From Roseicyclus sediminis (GTDB lineage: Bacteria > Pseudomonadota > Alphaproteobacteria > Rhodobacterales > Rhodobacteraceae), in assembly GCF_025515305.1 (NCBI RefSeq), contig NZ_JAOPHT010000021.1, forward strand, positions 1 to 52,234: a DNA stretch of 52,234 nucleotides, given 5' to 3'. Every line of letters begins with the position of its first letter. The first letter of the stretch is position 1. The position numbers and the translations under genes are program-made. Of this stretch, positions 12,184 through 23,851 are shown one piece after another. The notes beneath the pieces were generated by a model. It made no database searches. It had not been told where the DNA came from and saw only the letters and a program-made list of their open reading frames with translations.

Positions 12184-13524
12184 ATGCGCCTCAGCCGCTA
12201 TTTCCTGCCGGTTCTCAAGGAGACCCCCGCCGAGGCGCAGATCGTCAGCCATCGCCTGATGCTGCGCGCCGGCATGATCAAGCAGGCGTCGGCGGGCATC
12301 TACTCGTGGCTGCCGCTGGGCTTCAAGGTCCTGCGCCGTGTCGAGCAGATCGTCCACGAAGAGCAGATCCGCGCGGGCCACCTGCCGATGCTGATGCCCA
12401 CGATCCAGTCGGCCGACCTGTGGCGCGAGAGCGGGCGCTACGATGCCTATGGCGCCGAGATGCTGCGGATCACCGACCGCCACGAGCGCGACATGCTGTT
12501 CACGCCCACGGCGGAAGAACTGATCACCGACATCTTCCGCGCCCATGTCACGAGCTACCGCGACCTGCCACTGACGATGTACCAGATCCAGTGGAAGTTC
12601 CGCGACGAGATCCGCCCAAGGTTTGGCGTCATGCGTGGCCGCGAGTTCCTGATGAAGGACGGCTACAACTTCGACCTGACGAAAGAGGACGCGCTCCACG
12701 CCTACAACCGGCACCTCGTGAGCTATCTTCGCACGTATGAGCGCATGGGCCTTCAGGCGATCCCGATGCGCGCGGATTCGGGCCCGATCGGCGGCGACGA
12801 CACGCACGAATTCCTCGTCCTCGCCGAGACGGGCGAGTCGGAGGTCTTCTACGACAGCGAGATCACCGACCTGCGCTTTGGTGACCGCGAGATCGATTAC
12901 GACGATCACGCGCAGTGCCGTGCGGTTCTGGACGAATTCACGTCGCGCTATGCCCGCACCGACGAAACCCACGACCCCGCGATCTTCGAGCAGATCCCGG
13001 AGGAGCGTCGCCGCGTCGCGCGCGGCATCGAGGTGGGGCAGATCTTCTACTTCGGCACCAAGTATTCCGAGCCGATGGGCGCGGTCGTCACCGATGGCGA
13101 GGGCAACCGGGTTCCGGTCCACATGGGGTCGCACGGGATCGGCGTCTCGCGCCTGGTCGGTGCGATCATCGAGGCCTGCCACGACGAGAACGGGATCGTC
13201 TGGCCGGAAGGTGTCACGCCCTTCCACGCCGGCATCGTGAACCTCAAGCAGGGCGATGTCTCGTGCGACGCGGCCTGCGAAGGGCTCTACAAGGCGCTGA
13301 CGGCTGCGGGGCTGGAGCCTCTTTACGACGACCGCGAAGAACGCGCCGGTGCCAAGTTCGCCACGATGGACCTGATCGGTCTGCCCTGGCGGATCACTGT
13401 CGGGCCGCGCGGCCTCGGCAACGGGGTCGTCGAGCTCACGTCGCGCAAGACCGGCGAGAGCGAGGAGATGAGCCCCGAGGCCGCCGTCGACAGGATCGTC
13501 GCGATCTACTCCGGGGCCGCCTGA
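12184..13524 (+). CDS. proS: prolyl-tRNA synthetase, short bacterial type
   Basis: A 446-residue class II synthetase charging tRNA(Pro). The N-terminus [19 protein letters not shown] and the class II core ([38 protein letters not shown]) are typical ProS. The roughly 180-residue editing insertion present in E. coli ProS is absent, as is usual for the alphaproteobacterial form (about 440-450 residues), so this is not a deletion. A C-terminal anticodon-binding domain begins near PFHAGIVNL. The much longer ORF upstream is out of register with any conserved sequence. It converges on the protease gene with 7 bases between. Confidence 0.96.
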   Translation: MRLSRYFLPVLKETPAEAQIVSHRLMLRAGMIKQASAGIYSWLPLGFKVLRRVEQIVHEEQIRAGHLPMLMPTIQSADLWRESGRYDAYGAEMLRITDRHERDMLFTPTAEELITDIFRAHVTSYRDLPLTMYQIQWKFRDEIRPRFGVMRGREFLMKDGYNFDLTKEDALHAYNRHLVSYLRTYERMGLQAIPMRADSGPIGGDDTHEFLVLAETGESEVFYDSEITDLRFGDREIDYDDHAQCRAVLDEFTSRYARTDETHDPAIFEQIPEERRRVARGIEVGQIFYFGTKYSEPMGAVVTDGEGNRVPVHMGSHGIGVSRLVGAIIEACHDENGIVWPEGVTPFHAGIVNLKQGDVSCDAACEGLYKALTAAGLEPLYDDREERAGAKFATMDLIGLPWRITVGPRGLGNGVVELTSRKTGESEEMSPEAAVDRIVAIYSGAA

Positions 13525-13531
13525 GCGGCGC

Positions 13532-14743
13532 CTACTTCGCCACCTGCGGCGGTGCCGTGGGCGGCACGCCCGTCTGCCCGGAGGCCAGCGCCCGCATCTC
13601 CGCCATGATGTAGTCGGCATACATCGCCACGTTCTGGTCGTACTGCTCCCGCGGCTGGGAGTTCGTGTGGCTTTCGATGCCGATGATCCGGTAGCGGCCC
13701 TCCCCCTCGATGAAGAGCGGAGAGCCGCTGTCCCCTTGCAGCGTGTCGCACTGGTGAACGAGCGTGCTGTCCGGGCCGATCTCCACGAAGGGGCAGCCGA
13801 TGTGACCGGTCATCACCCCCTGCTGGTCATAGCTGTAGCCCGCCTGCAGGATCTCGGGGCCGTTACCAGAACGGTAGGCGGCGATCTCCTCCGGGCTGAG
13901 GCCGGTGACGTCCATCCAACCCACCCGTTCTCCGATCGGGTCGGCGAGGTAGACGAAGGCGAAATCCATGCCCTCCTGCTCCCCGGCGAGCCAGCCGCCG
14001 GGCACGTGGTAGCCGATGGTCGCCGACCGCGCGACGGACTCGCCGCGGTTGTAGCCCGCGAGGAATTCGACCGGCGGGCTTTCGATCACCCCCTCGTTGG
14101 CGATGCAATGGGCGGCGGTCAGCACGGTCGCGGGCCCGATGAGGACCCCGGTGCAGTTCGTGTCGGAGAGATCGAGAAAGCCGATCATGGTCCAGGGCGC
14201 CTGCGTCGTATCGACCACGATCCGGTCATCCTCGCCGAAGAAGGCGCGCGCGAAAGTGCCCGCGAAGGGCGCGATCTCGGTCACGGCCAGCATGGCGGGC
14301 GGGTATTCGCCCTGCGTCGACGAGTAGGTCCCGACCCAAATGTCGTACTGGCCTTCCATCGCGTCGTCGAAGGTGAGCGCGGGGTTCAGCCCTGAGGTGT
14401 CGTCGTTGCAGTGCCATTCCCCGTCGGGTGTGTTCACCAGAAGCACGGTGTCGGCCCGCGCCTCGACATAAAACGACAGCGGTGCCTCGGAGCCCGCCTG
14501 GTAGAATATCCGGAAATCGGGCGCGTCGGCGAAGTAGCCCGAACAACGGTTGCCGGTGGCCTGGTCGGTGTACTCGCCCCTGATGTTCCCGCCCGCAAGC
14601 AGGCTCACCCAGTTGGGATCGGGCAGGAAGCCCGAGGCGACCGTGAAGACGCCGAAGGTGGGCGGCAGGGTGTAGTCCTGCGCCTGGGTCGTGGCGGGAA
14701 GAGCGAGGCTCAGCGCGAGCGCTGTGGCGAGGGGGCGGAACAT
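13532..14743 (-). CDS. secreted trypsin-like serine protease with N-terminal accessory domain
   Basis: A 403-residue exported protein. A signal peptide (FRPLATALALSLALPATTQAQ) is followed by a roughly 120-residue domain containing DTVLLVNTPDGEWHCNDD and GQYDIWVGTY, a beta-rich accessory domain of the type seen before bacterial S1 peptidases. The chymotrypsin-fold domain has the complete triad: His212 in LTAAHC, Asp260 in GMDFAFVYL and Ser339 in GDSGSP, plus paired cysteines. Likely periplasmic or secreted; substrate unknown. ATG 14743 is chosen because it begins the signal peptide directly, rather than the upstream ATG at 14770. Its stop lies close to that of proS, tail to tail. Confidence 0.88.
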   Translation of the reverse strand: MFRPLATALALSLALPATTQAQDYTLPPTFGVFTVASGFLPDPNWVSLLAGGNIRGEYTDQATGNRCSGYFADAPDFRIFYQAGSEAPLSFYVEARADTVLLVNTPDGEWHCNDDTSGLNPALTFDDAMEGQYDIWVGTYSSTQGEYPPAMLAVTEIAPFAGTFARAFFGEDDRIVVDTTQAPWTMIGFLDLSDTNCTGVLIGPATVLTAAHCIANEGVIESPPVEFLAGYNRGESVARSATIGYHVPGGWLAGEQEGMDFAFVYLADPIGERVGWMDVTGLSPEEIAAYRSGNGPEILQAGYSYDQQGVMTGHIGCPFVEIGPDSTLVHQCDTLQGDSGSPLFIEGEGRYRIIGIESHTNSQPREQYDQNVAMYADYIMAEMRALASGQTGVPPTAPPQVAK

Positions 14744-14867
14744 GGGCGCACGGATCCTTGGTCGGGGCACGGATGGACCAAGGTTAGGCGATGGCAGGGC
14801 CCTGCGAAAAGGGGGATAAACCTCCGCTTCTCCCCGGTAGGTCGTCAGCGCCTGCAGTGCCGTGCGG

Positions 14868-14892
14868 GAAAACCCGGCCGCGTGGCGCGGCC
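14868..14892 (-). terminator. possible terminator downstream of carB
   Basis: On the minus strand, starting 13 bases after the carB stop codon, GGCCGCG and CGCGGCC form a perfect 7-bp stem with a CCA loop, followed by GGGTTTTCCC. The T-tract is only four residues, so this is a modest candidate. Confidence 0.4.
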
Positions 14893-14905
14893 AGCCGCCG
14901 GCCCG

Positions 14906-18235
<3,330 letters not shown>

Positions 18236-18296
18236 CGGTTCCCCCGGGGCTTTCGGCGCGTGCGTTTCGCGCGCCACGGGCGCGCAAATTGGCGGT

Positions 18297-18324
18297 GTTA
18301 TAGACAGGCGGCACCGGGGCGCAA
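18297..18324 (-). promoter_or_regulatory. candidate sigma-70 promoter of carB
   Basis: On the minus strand TTGCGC (18324-18319) and TATAAC (18302-18297) are separated by 16 bases, a fair match to -35/-10 elements. The -10 lies about 62 bases before the carB start codon, leaving a leader of roughly 55 bases. Assigned by eye only. Confidence 0.45.
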
Positions 18325-18419
18325 GGGAGGAACGCCGCCGCGACACTGCATGGCTTGCCAGCGTGGGCGGCCACGCCTACGCGTTGGACTGCAGATTGGC
18401 ATCATCCGGAGGGCGCGCC

Positions 18420-18749
18420 ATGCACTGGCTGCTTCTGATCCTCGCCATCGTGGCCGAGGTGATCGGCACGACGGCCCTCAAGGCCTCGGCGGGGTTCACC
18501 CGCCCCGGCGCGGTCGTCGTCGTGGTTTTCGCCTATGGCACCGCCTTCTACCTCCTGGCGCGGGTGCTGCTTGTCCTCCCCCTCGGCGTGACCTACGCGA
18601 TCTGGTCCGGCCTCGGCGTGGCTGCCGTCACCGTCATCGGCCTCGTGGTCTACGGCCAGAAGCTCGATACCGCCGCCTGGGTCGGCATCGGCCTGATCGT
18701 GGCCGGGGTCATGGTGCTGAACCTCCTGTCGGACACGACCGCCGCCTGA
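18420..18749 (+). CDS. small multidrug resistance (SMR) family transporter
   Basis: A 109-residue protein with four membrane helices, a proton-coupled exporter of quaternary cations or guanidinium-type compounds. The essential membrane glutamate is at residue 13 (AEVIGTTALKAS), matching Glu14 of EmrE; the motif LPLGVTYAIWSGLGVA in helix 3 and LIVAGVMVLNLLS in helix 4 follow. The A-I-W-S-G motif and YGQKLD loop resemble the EmrE/Qac branch more than Gdx, but the substrate cannot be told by eye. GGAGG lies 8 bases upstream of the ATG. The gene diverges from carB and converges on cfa. Confidence 0.92.
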   Translation: MHWLLLILAIVAEVIGTTALKASAGFTRPGAVVVVVFAYGTAFYLLARVLLVLPLGVTYAIWSGLGVAAVTVIGLVVYGQKLDTAAWVGIGLIVAGVMVLNLLSDTTAA

Positions 18750-18779
18750 GGCACCGACCTTCCTGCGAAGGTCCGTGCC
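18750..18779. terminator. stem-loop between convergent genes
   Basis: GGCAC-C-GACCTTC (18750-18762) pairs with GAAGGTC-C-GTGCC (18767-18779): 12 bp with a single C/C mismatch and a CTGC loop, beginning right after the SMR stop codon and ending 16 bases before the cfa stop. It has no T-tract on either side, so it may be a processing barrier or an atypical bidirectional terminator. Confidence 0.45.
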
Positions 18780-18795
18780 CGAGGCGTCGGGTGGA

Positions 18796-20025
18796 TCACT
18801 CCGCCGCCGAAAGCCGCGCCGCGTCGTGACGCGGATAAAGGTAGTCGCGCGTCAGCGGAACCGCCTCCTGCGCCCGGGCAAGCTGCACCTGGAAGACGCA
18901 CTGGCGGTTGTGGCGGAAGGTCATCTCGCTGGCCTTCAGATAATAGCGCCACATGCGGCAGAACCGCTCGTCATAGAGCGCGCGCGCCTTGTCCTCGTTC
19001 GCCACGAAGCGGTCGTGCCAGTGCTTCAGCGTCTCGGCATAGTGAAGCCGCCAGACCTCAAGGTCCGTGGGATAGAGACCTGCGGCCTCGACCGCCGTCG
19101 CCATTTCCGACAGCGCGGGCACGTAGCCCCCGGGGAAGATGTACTTCGTGATCCAGGGGCTCGTGGCGCCCGGTGGCGCGGCCCGCCCGATCGTGTGGAT
19201 CAACGCGACGCCGCCCTCGTTCAGACGCTCCCGAACGGTGTCGAAGTATTCCCGGTAATGCGGCACGCCCACGTGCTCGAACATGCCGATCGACACGATC
19301 CGGTCGAAGGTGCCCTTGACCGCGCGGTAGTCCTTCAGCTCGAAGCGGACGCGGTCCGACAGGCCAGCCGCCTCGGCGCGCGCGGTGGCGACCTTGTGCT
19401 GCTCCTCGCTCAGCGTGACGCCCAGGACCTTCACGCCGTAGTCGCGCGCCAGCGTCAGGGCCATGCCGCCCCAGCCGCAGCCGATCTCGAACACCTCCAT
19501 CCCCGGCTCCAGCAGGAGCTTGGCGGCGATGTGATGCTTCTTGGCCGCCTGTGCCTCTTCCAATGTCATCGACGGATTGGCGAAATAGGCGCAGGAATAC
19601 TGCCGGTCGGCGTCGAGGAAGAGATCGTAGAGCGCGCCGGACAGGTCGTAGTGATGCGCCACGTTCTGCCGCGCGCGGAAGGCGGGATTGTTCTGGTCGA
19701 TCTTGCGGCGGGCATAGCGGAGCGTCTGCGTGAGGCGCCGCCACCAGACCCCGCCATTGGCCGCCGCGTTTCGCGTGGCAAGCGCCAGCAGCCCGCCGAG
19801 GTCGTCGCCATCGATGGCCAGGCCGCCGTCCATGTAGCCTTCACCAAGCGCCATCTCGGTGTTGAGGACCAGTCGCCGCGGAAGCCCGGGATCGCCGATC
19901 CTCAGCGTCACGGGCTCGGCTTCCGCCTCGCCATAGCGCAGTACCTCGCCGTTGGGGAATTGGACCTGCAGCGCGCCGACAGCGATGAAATCGCGCAGCA
20001 TTCGGTCAAGCATCCGGTCCCACAT
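18796..20025 (-). CDS. cfa: cyclopropane-fatty-acyl-phospholipid synthase family methyltransferase
   Basis: A 409-residue SAM-dependent enzyme that adds a methylene bridge to unsaturated acyl chains of membrane phospholipids. The N-terminal substrate domain is followed by NVAHHYDLSGALYDLFLD and the SAM motif EIGCGWGG (residues 180-187), then SIGMFEHVG and WITKYIFPGGYVPALSE, all typical of the CFA synthase family. ATG 20025 is preferred; 24 more in-frame codons upstream would run into the regulatory region. It diverges from bchE and shares with it the region holding FnrL- and PpsR-like boxes. Related alphaproteobacterial paralogues make furan or other modified fatty acids, so the exact product is uncertain. 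Confidence 0.9.
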   Translation of the reverse strand: MWDRMLDRMLRDFIAVGALQVQFPNGEVLRYGEAEAEPVTLRIGDPGLPRRLVLNTEMALGEGYMDGGLAIDGDDLGGLLALATRNAAANGGVWWRRLTQTLRYARRKIDQNNPAFRARQNVAHHYDLSGALYDLFLDADRQYSCAYFANPSMTLEEAQAAKKHHIAAKLLLEPGMEVFEIGCGWGGMALTLARDYGVKVLGVTLSEEQHKVATARAEAAGLSDRVRFELKDYRAVKGTFDRIVSIGMFEHVGVPHYREYFDTVRERLNEGGVALIHTIGRAAPPGATSPWITKYIFPGGYVPALSEMATAVEAAGLYPTDLEVWRLHYAETLKHWHDRFVANEDKARALYDERFCRMWRYYLKASEMTFRHNRQCVFQVQLARAQEAVPLTRDYLYPRHDAARLSAAE

Positions 20026-20115
20026 CGCGCACACCCCCGCGTTATCGGTCCATCTTTGACTGCGACAATTTTGCGCGAATTCGTGGGGGTTTTTCAAGGG
20101 TCGCGTTGGCGTTCT

Positions 20116-20129
20116 TTGACATGTGTCAA
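20116..20129. promoter_or_regulatory. FnrL-like box upstream of bchE
   Basis: TTGACATGTGTCAA is a perfect palindrome with the layout TTGAC-N4-GTCAA, matching the Fnr/FnrL consensus TTGAT-N4-ATCAA at all but one position per half; TTGAC half-sites are found in Rhodobacter FnrL targets. Centred about 63 bases before the bchE ATG. Oxygen-limited activation of bchE by FnrL is known in Rhodobacter; applying it here is inference. Confidence 0.6.
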
Positions 20130-20141
20130 TTCAGGTTTACA
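20124..20141. promoter_or_regulatory. PpsR/CrtJ-like box upstream of bchE
   Basis: TGTCAATTCAGGTTTACA fits TGT-N12-ACA, the PpsR/CrtJ recognition pattern of purple bacteria. It overlaps the last six bases of the FnrL-like box and extends outward as TGTGT...ACACA with wider spacing. Such sites repress photosynthesis genes under oxygen and light. Known PpsR operators usually come in pairs; I found no second site with 12-base spacing nearby. Confidence 0.6.
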
Positions 20142-20155
20142 CAAACTGTGATCCG

Positions 20156-20174
20156 CTGAGTTGACAAAACTCAG
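20156..20174 (+). promoter_or_regulatory. leader stem-loop just before bchE
   Basis: CTGAGTT (20156-20162) and AACTCAG (20168-20174) form a perfect 7-bp inverted repeat around GACAA. The right arm adjoins the ribosome-binding sequence CAGGGAG, so a hairpin here in the mRNA could limit translation of bchE; equally it could be a DNA site. Confidence 0.35.
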
Positions 20175-20185
20175 GGAGTCGGGCC

Positions 20186-21862
20186 ATGCGCATCTGTCTT
20201 ATTCACCCCAATTACCACTCCGGGGGCGCCGAGATCGCAGGGAACTGGCCGCCTGCCTGGGTGGCCTATCTCGCGGGTTCGCTGAAGGCGGCGGGCTTCG
20301 ACGACATCCACTTCATCGACGCGATGACCCATGACCTGACGCCCGGCCAGCTTCGCGTGAAACTGGCCGAGTTGCAGCCCGATGTTGTGGGAACGACCGC
20401 CATCACCCCCTCCATCTATGTAGCCGAAGAAACGCTCGCGCTCGCCAAGGAGGTGCTTCCCGACGCCGTCACGATCCTCGGCGGGATCCACGCCACCTTC
20501 ATGTACCGGCAGGTCCTGTCCGAGGCGAAGGACATCGACGTCATCGTCCGGGGCGAGGGCGAGGAGATCATCGTCGAGCTGATGCGCGCCATCGCGGACG
20601 GCGCGTTGGCGGAACGCCGCCGAGAGATCAAGGGCCTCGCCTTCATGGACGGCGATGAGATCGTGGCGACGCCCGCCGCGGCCACCGTGAAGGACATCGA
20701 TGGAATCACCCCCGACTGGTCGCTGCTCGAATGGTCGAAATACATCTACGTGCCGCTCGGCGTGCGCGTGGCGATCCCGAACATGGCGCGCGGCTGTCCC
20801 TTCACCTGCTCCTTCTGCTCGCAGTGGAAGTTCTGGCGCGACTACCGCGTGCGTGACCCGATCAAGGTCGTCGACGAGATCGAGAACCTCGTGAACGAGC
20901 ATGACGTCGGCTTCTTCATCCTCGCCGACGAGGAACCCACCATCAACCGCCGCAAGTTCATCCAGTTCTGCGAGGAGCTGATCGCCCGCGACCTGCCTCG
21001 CCGCGTCCAATGGGGCATCAACACCCGCGTCACCGACATCATGCGCGACAAGGAGCTTCTGCCGCTCTACCGCCGCGCCGGCCTCGTCCACGTCTCGCTG
21101 GGCACGGAGGCCGCGGCGCAGATGAAGCTCGACCAGTTCAACAAGGAAACCAAGGTCGCCGACAACAAGGAGGCGATCCGCCTCCTGCGCGAGGCCGACA
21201 TCTTCGTGGAGGCGCAGTTCATCGTGGGTCTCGACAACGAGACGCCCGAGACGCTGGAGGAAACCTTCCAGATGGCCTGGGACTGGCAGCCCGACCTCGC
21301 CAACTGGGCGATGTACACGCCCTGGCCCTTCACGCCGCTCTTCCAGGAGCTGAAGGACCAGGTCGAGATCTTCGACTTCTCGAAGTACAACTTCGTCACC
21401 CCGATCATGAAGCCCGCCGCGATGGACCGCGCGACGCTTCTGGACCGGGTGATGCACAACTACCGGCGGTTCTACTCGCGCAAGGCGCTGTTCTACTATC
21501 CGTGGCGCGGCACCGGCTACCGGCGGAAATACCTGCTCGGCTGTCTCAAGGCCTTCGCCAAGGCGGGCTTCCAGCGGTCCTTCTACGACCTCGGCAAGCA
21601 CAACTACTGGGGCCCGCAGTCGAAGGACAAGGTCGTCTTCAACTTCGACCGGACCCGCACCATCGCCAAGGCCCAGATGGACGACTGGCAGTCCACCCAG
21701 GACCTCGCCGCGCAGAAACGCGCGCGCAAGGTCTCGCGGGACACGTCGTTCAAGATGCCCAACGGCGCTGCGGTCGGTCCGAGCGCAAGCAGCGAAGCGG
21801 CAGCGCAAGACGTGAAAGCCTGCGGCGGCGGCACCCAACAGATGGTGGAGCCCGCGGAGTAA
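20186..21862 (+). CDS. bchE: BchE, anaerobic Mg-protoporphyrin IX monomethyl ester cyclase
   Basis: A 558-residue B12-binding-domain radical SAM enzyme that builds ring E of bacteriochlorophyll without oxygen. The N-terminal 150 residues form the cobalamin-binding-like domain ([29 protein letters not shown]); the radical SAM cluster motif CPFTCSFC gives Cys204, Cys208 and Cys211 (CxxxCxxC). The C-terminal part has [20 protein letters not shown], characteristic of BchE. The last 40 residues are low-complexity. GGGAG precedes the start. bchJ follows after 5 bases. The rest of the photosynthesis gene cluster is not in the window; the carb, lipid and housekeeping neighbours indicate that this pair sits apart from it. 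Confidence 0.94.
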   Translation: MRICLIHPNYHSGGAEIAGNWPPAWVAYLAGSLKAAGFDDIHFIDAMTHDLTPGQLRVKLAELQPDVVGTTAITPSIYVAEETLALAKEVLPDAVTILGGIHATFMYRQVLSEAKDIDVIVRGEGEEIIVELMRAIADGALAERRREIKGLAFMDGDEIVATPAAATVKDIDGITPDWSLLEWSKYIYVPLGVRVAIPNMARGCPFTCSFCSQWKFWRDYRVRDPIKVVDEIENLVNEHDVGFFILADEEPTINRRKFIQFCEELIARDLPRRVQWGINTRVTDIMRDKELLPLYRRAGLVHVSLGTEAAAQMKLDQFNKETKVADNKEAIRLLREADIFVEAQFIVGLDNETPETLEETFQMAWDWQPDLANWAMYTPWPFTPLFQELKDQVEIFDFSKYNFVTPIMKPAAMDRATLLDRVMHNYRRFYSRKALFYYPWRGTGYRRKYLLGCLKAFAKAGFQRSFYDLGKHNYWGPQSKDKVVFNFDRTRTIAKAQMDDWQSTQDLAAQKRARKVSRDTSFKMPNGAAVGPSASSEAAAQDVKACGGGTQQMVEPAE

Positions 21863-21867
21863 GGCCC

Positions 21868-22461
21868 ATGGCCGAGAGCACGGCCCGGATCGGCCCCAAC
21901 GCGATCCTGCAACTCGTTCCGGTCCTGCGCGACGCCGCGGGACCGGACATGACCTCGCATCTCCTCGCCATGGCCGGCGTCTTCGAGCTGCCCGACCCGG
22001 CGGCCGGAATGATCGACGAGGCGCCCGCCGCCCGCCTTCACCAGGCCATGCGTGCGGAACTGCCCGACGTGGCGCCGATGCTTGCCCGCGAGGCGGGGTG
22101 GCGAACCGGCGACTACATCCTCGCCAACCGCATCCCGAGGAAGGCGCAAGCCCTTCTGCGCCTTATGCCGGCAAGGCTCTCCGCGCCGATCCTCGCGCGC
22201 GCCGTCGAAAAGCACGCCTGGACCTTCTGCGGCTCGGGCGCGTTTCGCCTCGCCTCGACCTGGCCCGTCGCTTTCGAGATCGCGGACAACCCGGTGGTCC
22301 GCGGCGAACACTCGGAAACCCCGCTCTGCCACTGGCACGCGGCCGTCTTCGAGCGGCTCTTCTCCGCGCTCTGCGGCCGGAACTGGCGTTGCCGGGAAAC
22401 GCATTGCTGCGCCCAGGGCGCATACTCCTGCCGCTTCGAGATGTACCGCGACGCGGGCTGA
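21868..22461 (+). CDS. bchJ: BchJ, V4R-domain bacteriochlorophyll synthesis protein
   Basis: A 197-residue protein of the V4R (4-vinyl reductase) domain family. Recognisable parts are the N-terminal RIGPNAILQLVPVLRD, the middle GWRTGDYILANRIPR, and a C-terminal cysteine/histidine-rich stretch with HWHAAVFERLF and THCCAQGAYSCRFE, probably a metal site. BchJ was first assigned as the divinyl reductase; later work gave that reaction to BciA/BciB and left BchJ an accessory role, perhaps substrate delivery. It begins 5 bases after bchE, the same order as in Rhodobacter, and should be cotranscribed with it. Confidence 0.9.
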   Translation: MAESTARIGPNAILQLVPVLRDAAGPDMTSHLLAMAGVFELPDPAAGMIDEAPAARLHQAMRAELPDVAPMLAREAGWRTGDYILANRIPRKAQALLRLMPARLSAPILARAVEKHAWTFCGSGAFRLASTWPVAFEIADNPVVRGEHSETPLCHWHAAVFERLFSALCGRNWRCRETHCCAQGAYSCRFEMYRDAG

Positions 22462-22495
22462 CGGCACGCCCGCCCGGGTGCCGCGAAGCCCTTTT
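22462..22495 (+). terminator. weak terminator candidate after bchJ
   Basis: Immediately after the bchJ stop, CGGCAC and GTGCCG pair, extended by two C-G pairs past a bulged G; CCCTTTTCCC follows about 8 bases after the stem. The short T-run and the gap make it a weak candidate. Confidence 0.3.
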
Positions 22496-22576
22496 CCCTT
22501 CATCCTGGAAGAAAAACTCCCGCCGGAGGCCCGTGGCGGACCGGGCTCGATGCCCGGTTCGCCGCGGTCTGGCGCG

Positions 22577-23692
22577 TCAGGGCAGGTAGCGGTCGGGGTC
22601 CACGGCCTCGAAACCGCGGCGCACCTCGAAATGCAGGAAGGACGGATCGCCGTCGCCGACCTCCGCCACTGTCTGTCCGCGGCTGACGCTCTCGCCGCGC
22701 TCCACGCGGATGTTGCGGATGTTGGCATAGACCGTCAGGAGGCCGTCCGAATGCCGGATCACCAGGATCGGCACGCGGTCGGTGTCCTGGGTGATCGCCG
22801 CCACCTCGCCGTCACCGGCCGCGCGCACCGCTGTCCCGGCGGCCGCCGAGATGTCGATCCCCTCGTTCGCCGAGGAATAGGCGCGCAGGATCGGCCCCTC
22901 CACCGGGCGGATGAAGCGGGCCGAGGTGTCGGGCGCCGGCGCGGCGGGGGCAGGTGCGGGGGCGGGCGTCGGTGCGGCCGGTCCCCCGCCGGTGGCCGGC
23001 GGAAGCGGCGCGGTCTCGATCGCATCGGGCAGGGGTTGCGCGGCCGAAGGCGGGGCGGGCGCGATCCCGGCGCCGGGCCGTGCCGCCACTTCCTGGCGCC
23101 CGTTCTCGTCGAGGACGATCGGGATCATCAGGTACTGGTTCTCGCGCACCGCGAGGTCGGGGCCGAGCCCGTTCCACTCGGCGAGCGAACGAACCGAGAC
23201 CCCGTAGAGCCGTGCGATCGAATAGGCTGTCTCGCCGCGGCCGACACGGTGGCGCACCGGTTCGATGCCGGGCTGGACCTGCGGGCCGGTGGTCGGTGTC
23301 CCGGCCTCGGCCTCGTCGATCGCGCCGCGTGCGATGGAGGCGATGTCGGTGCCCGTGCCGCCGGCGGGGCTGACGCGGCGTGGCAGGGCGAGAACCTCGC
23401 CCTCACGAAGGAGATCGCCGGCACTCCGTCCATTGAAGCTCGCCAGTTCCTGGGGTGTCAGGCCGATCCGCCCCGCCACATCGGAAACCGTGTCGCCGCG
23501 CCGGGCGACCACCACCTGGTAGCTTTCGTAGCTGATCAGCCCGTTCGCGTCGGGTTCGGGCCGCGGCGCGGTTTCGGTGCGGGCCCCGGAAATCGAGTTG
23601 CCGCGGAAGTCGAGGTCCGGGAAGGTCCCGACGCACCCCGAAAGAAGGGCCACCGACAGGCCTATGACGGTCAGATGCAAGCGGCGGGGCAT
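22577..23692 (-). CDS. nlpD: NlpD-like LysM/degenerate LytM lipoprotein
   Basis: A 371-residue envelope lipoprotein. The lipobox LSGC places the lipidated cysteine at residue 20; two LysM domains follow (about 58-105 and 146-192), then an Ala/Pro linker and a C-terminal M23/LytM fold. The zinc-binding motifs are broken: the first HxxxD-type site reads NEGID and the HxH site reads FLHFE, so it should not cleave peptidoglycan itself. Proteins of this kind (NlpD, EnvC) activate amidases during cell division. Position after surE-pcm is the classic nlpD context. It converges on bchJ. Confidence 0.88.
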   Translation of the reverse strand: MPRRLHLTVIGLSVALLSGCVGTFPDLDFRGNSISGARTETAPRPEPDANGLISYESYQVVVARRGDTVSDVAGRIGLTPQELASFNGRSAGDLLREGEVLALPRRVSPAGGTGTDIASIARGAIDEAEAGTPTTGPQVQPGIEPVRHRVGRGETAYSIARLYGVSVRSLAEWNGLGPDLAVRENQYLMIPIVLDENGRQEVAARPGAGIAPAPPSAAQPLPDAIETAPLPPATGGGPAAPTPAPAPAPAAPAPDTSARFIRPVEGPILRAYSSANEGIDISAAAGTAVRAAGDGEVAAITQDTDRVPILVIRHSDGLLTVYANIRNIRVERGESVSRGQTVAEVGDGDPSFLHFEVRRGFEAVDPDRYLP

Positions 23693-23851
23693 GGCGCGTG
23701 TCCTGTCTGGTCCGGTCCGTGGGTGATCCGGTCTTGTTGTTCTGCCCTCGGGGTGCCCGCCTGCGCCGCACCCGGCGCCGGGGCGGCCCCCAAGCCTCGT
23801 CTGTCCTGTTTATACCGCAGCGGCGCCGGCTTTCCAGCCCCGCAACCGGCT

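Noticed and set aside
12184-13524. Apparent deletion of the ProRS editing domain
   Set aside because: The short form without the insertion is the normal alphaproteobacterial type.
20147-20166. Second PpsR box TGT...ACA before bchE
   Set aside because: The spacing is 14 rather than 12 bases and the inner positions do not match.
20186-22461. Cobalamin riboswitch for the B12-linked genes bchE, the mutase or the 42409 gene
   Set aside because: None of their leaders holds a recognisable B12-box or the needed length of paired sequence.
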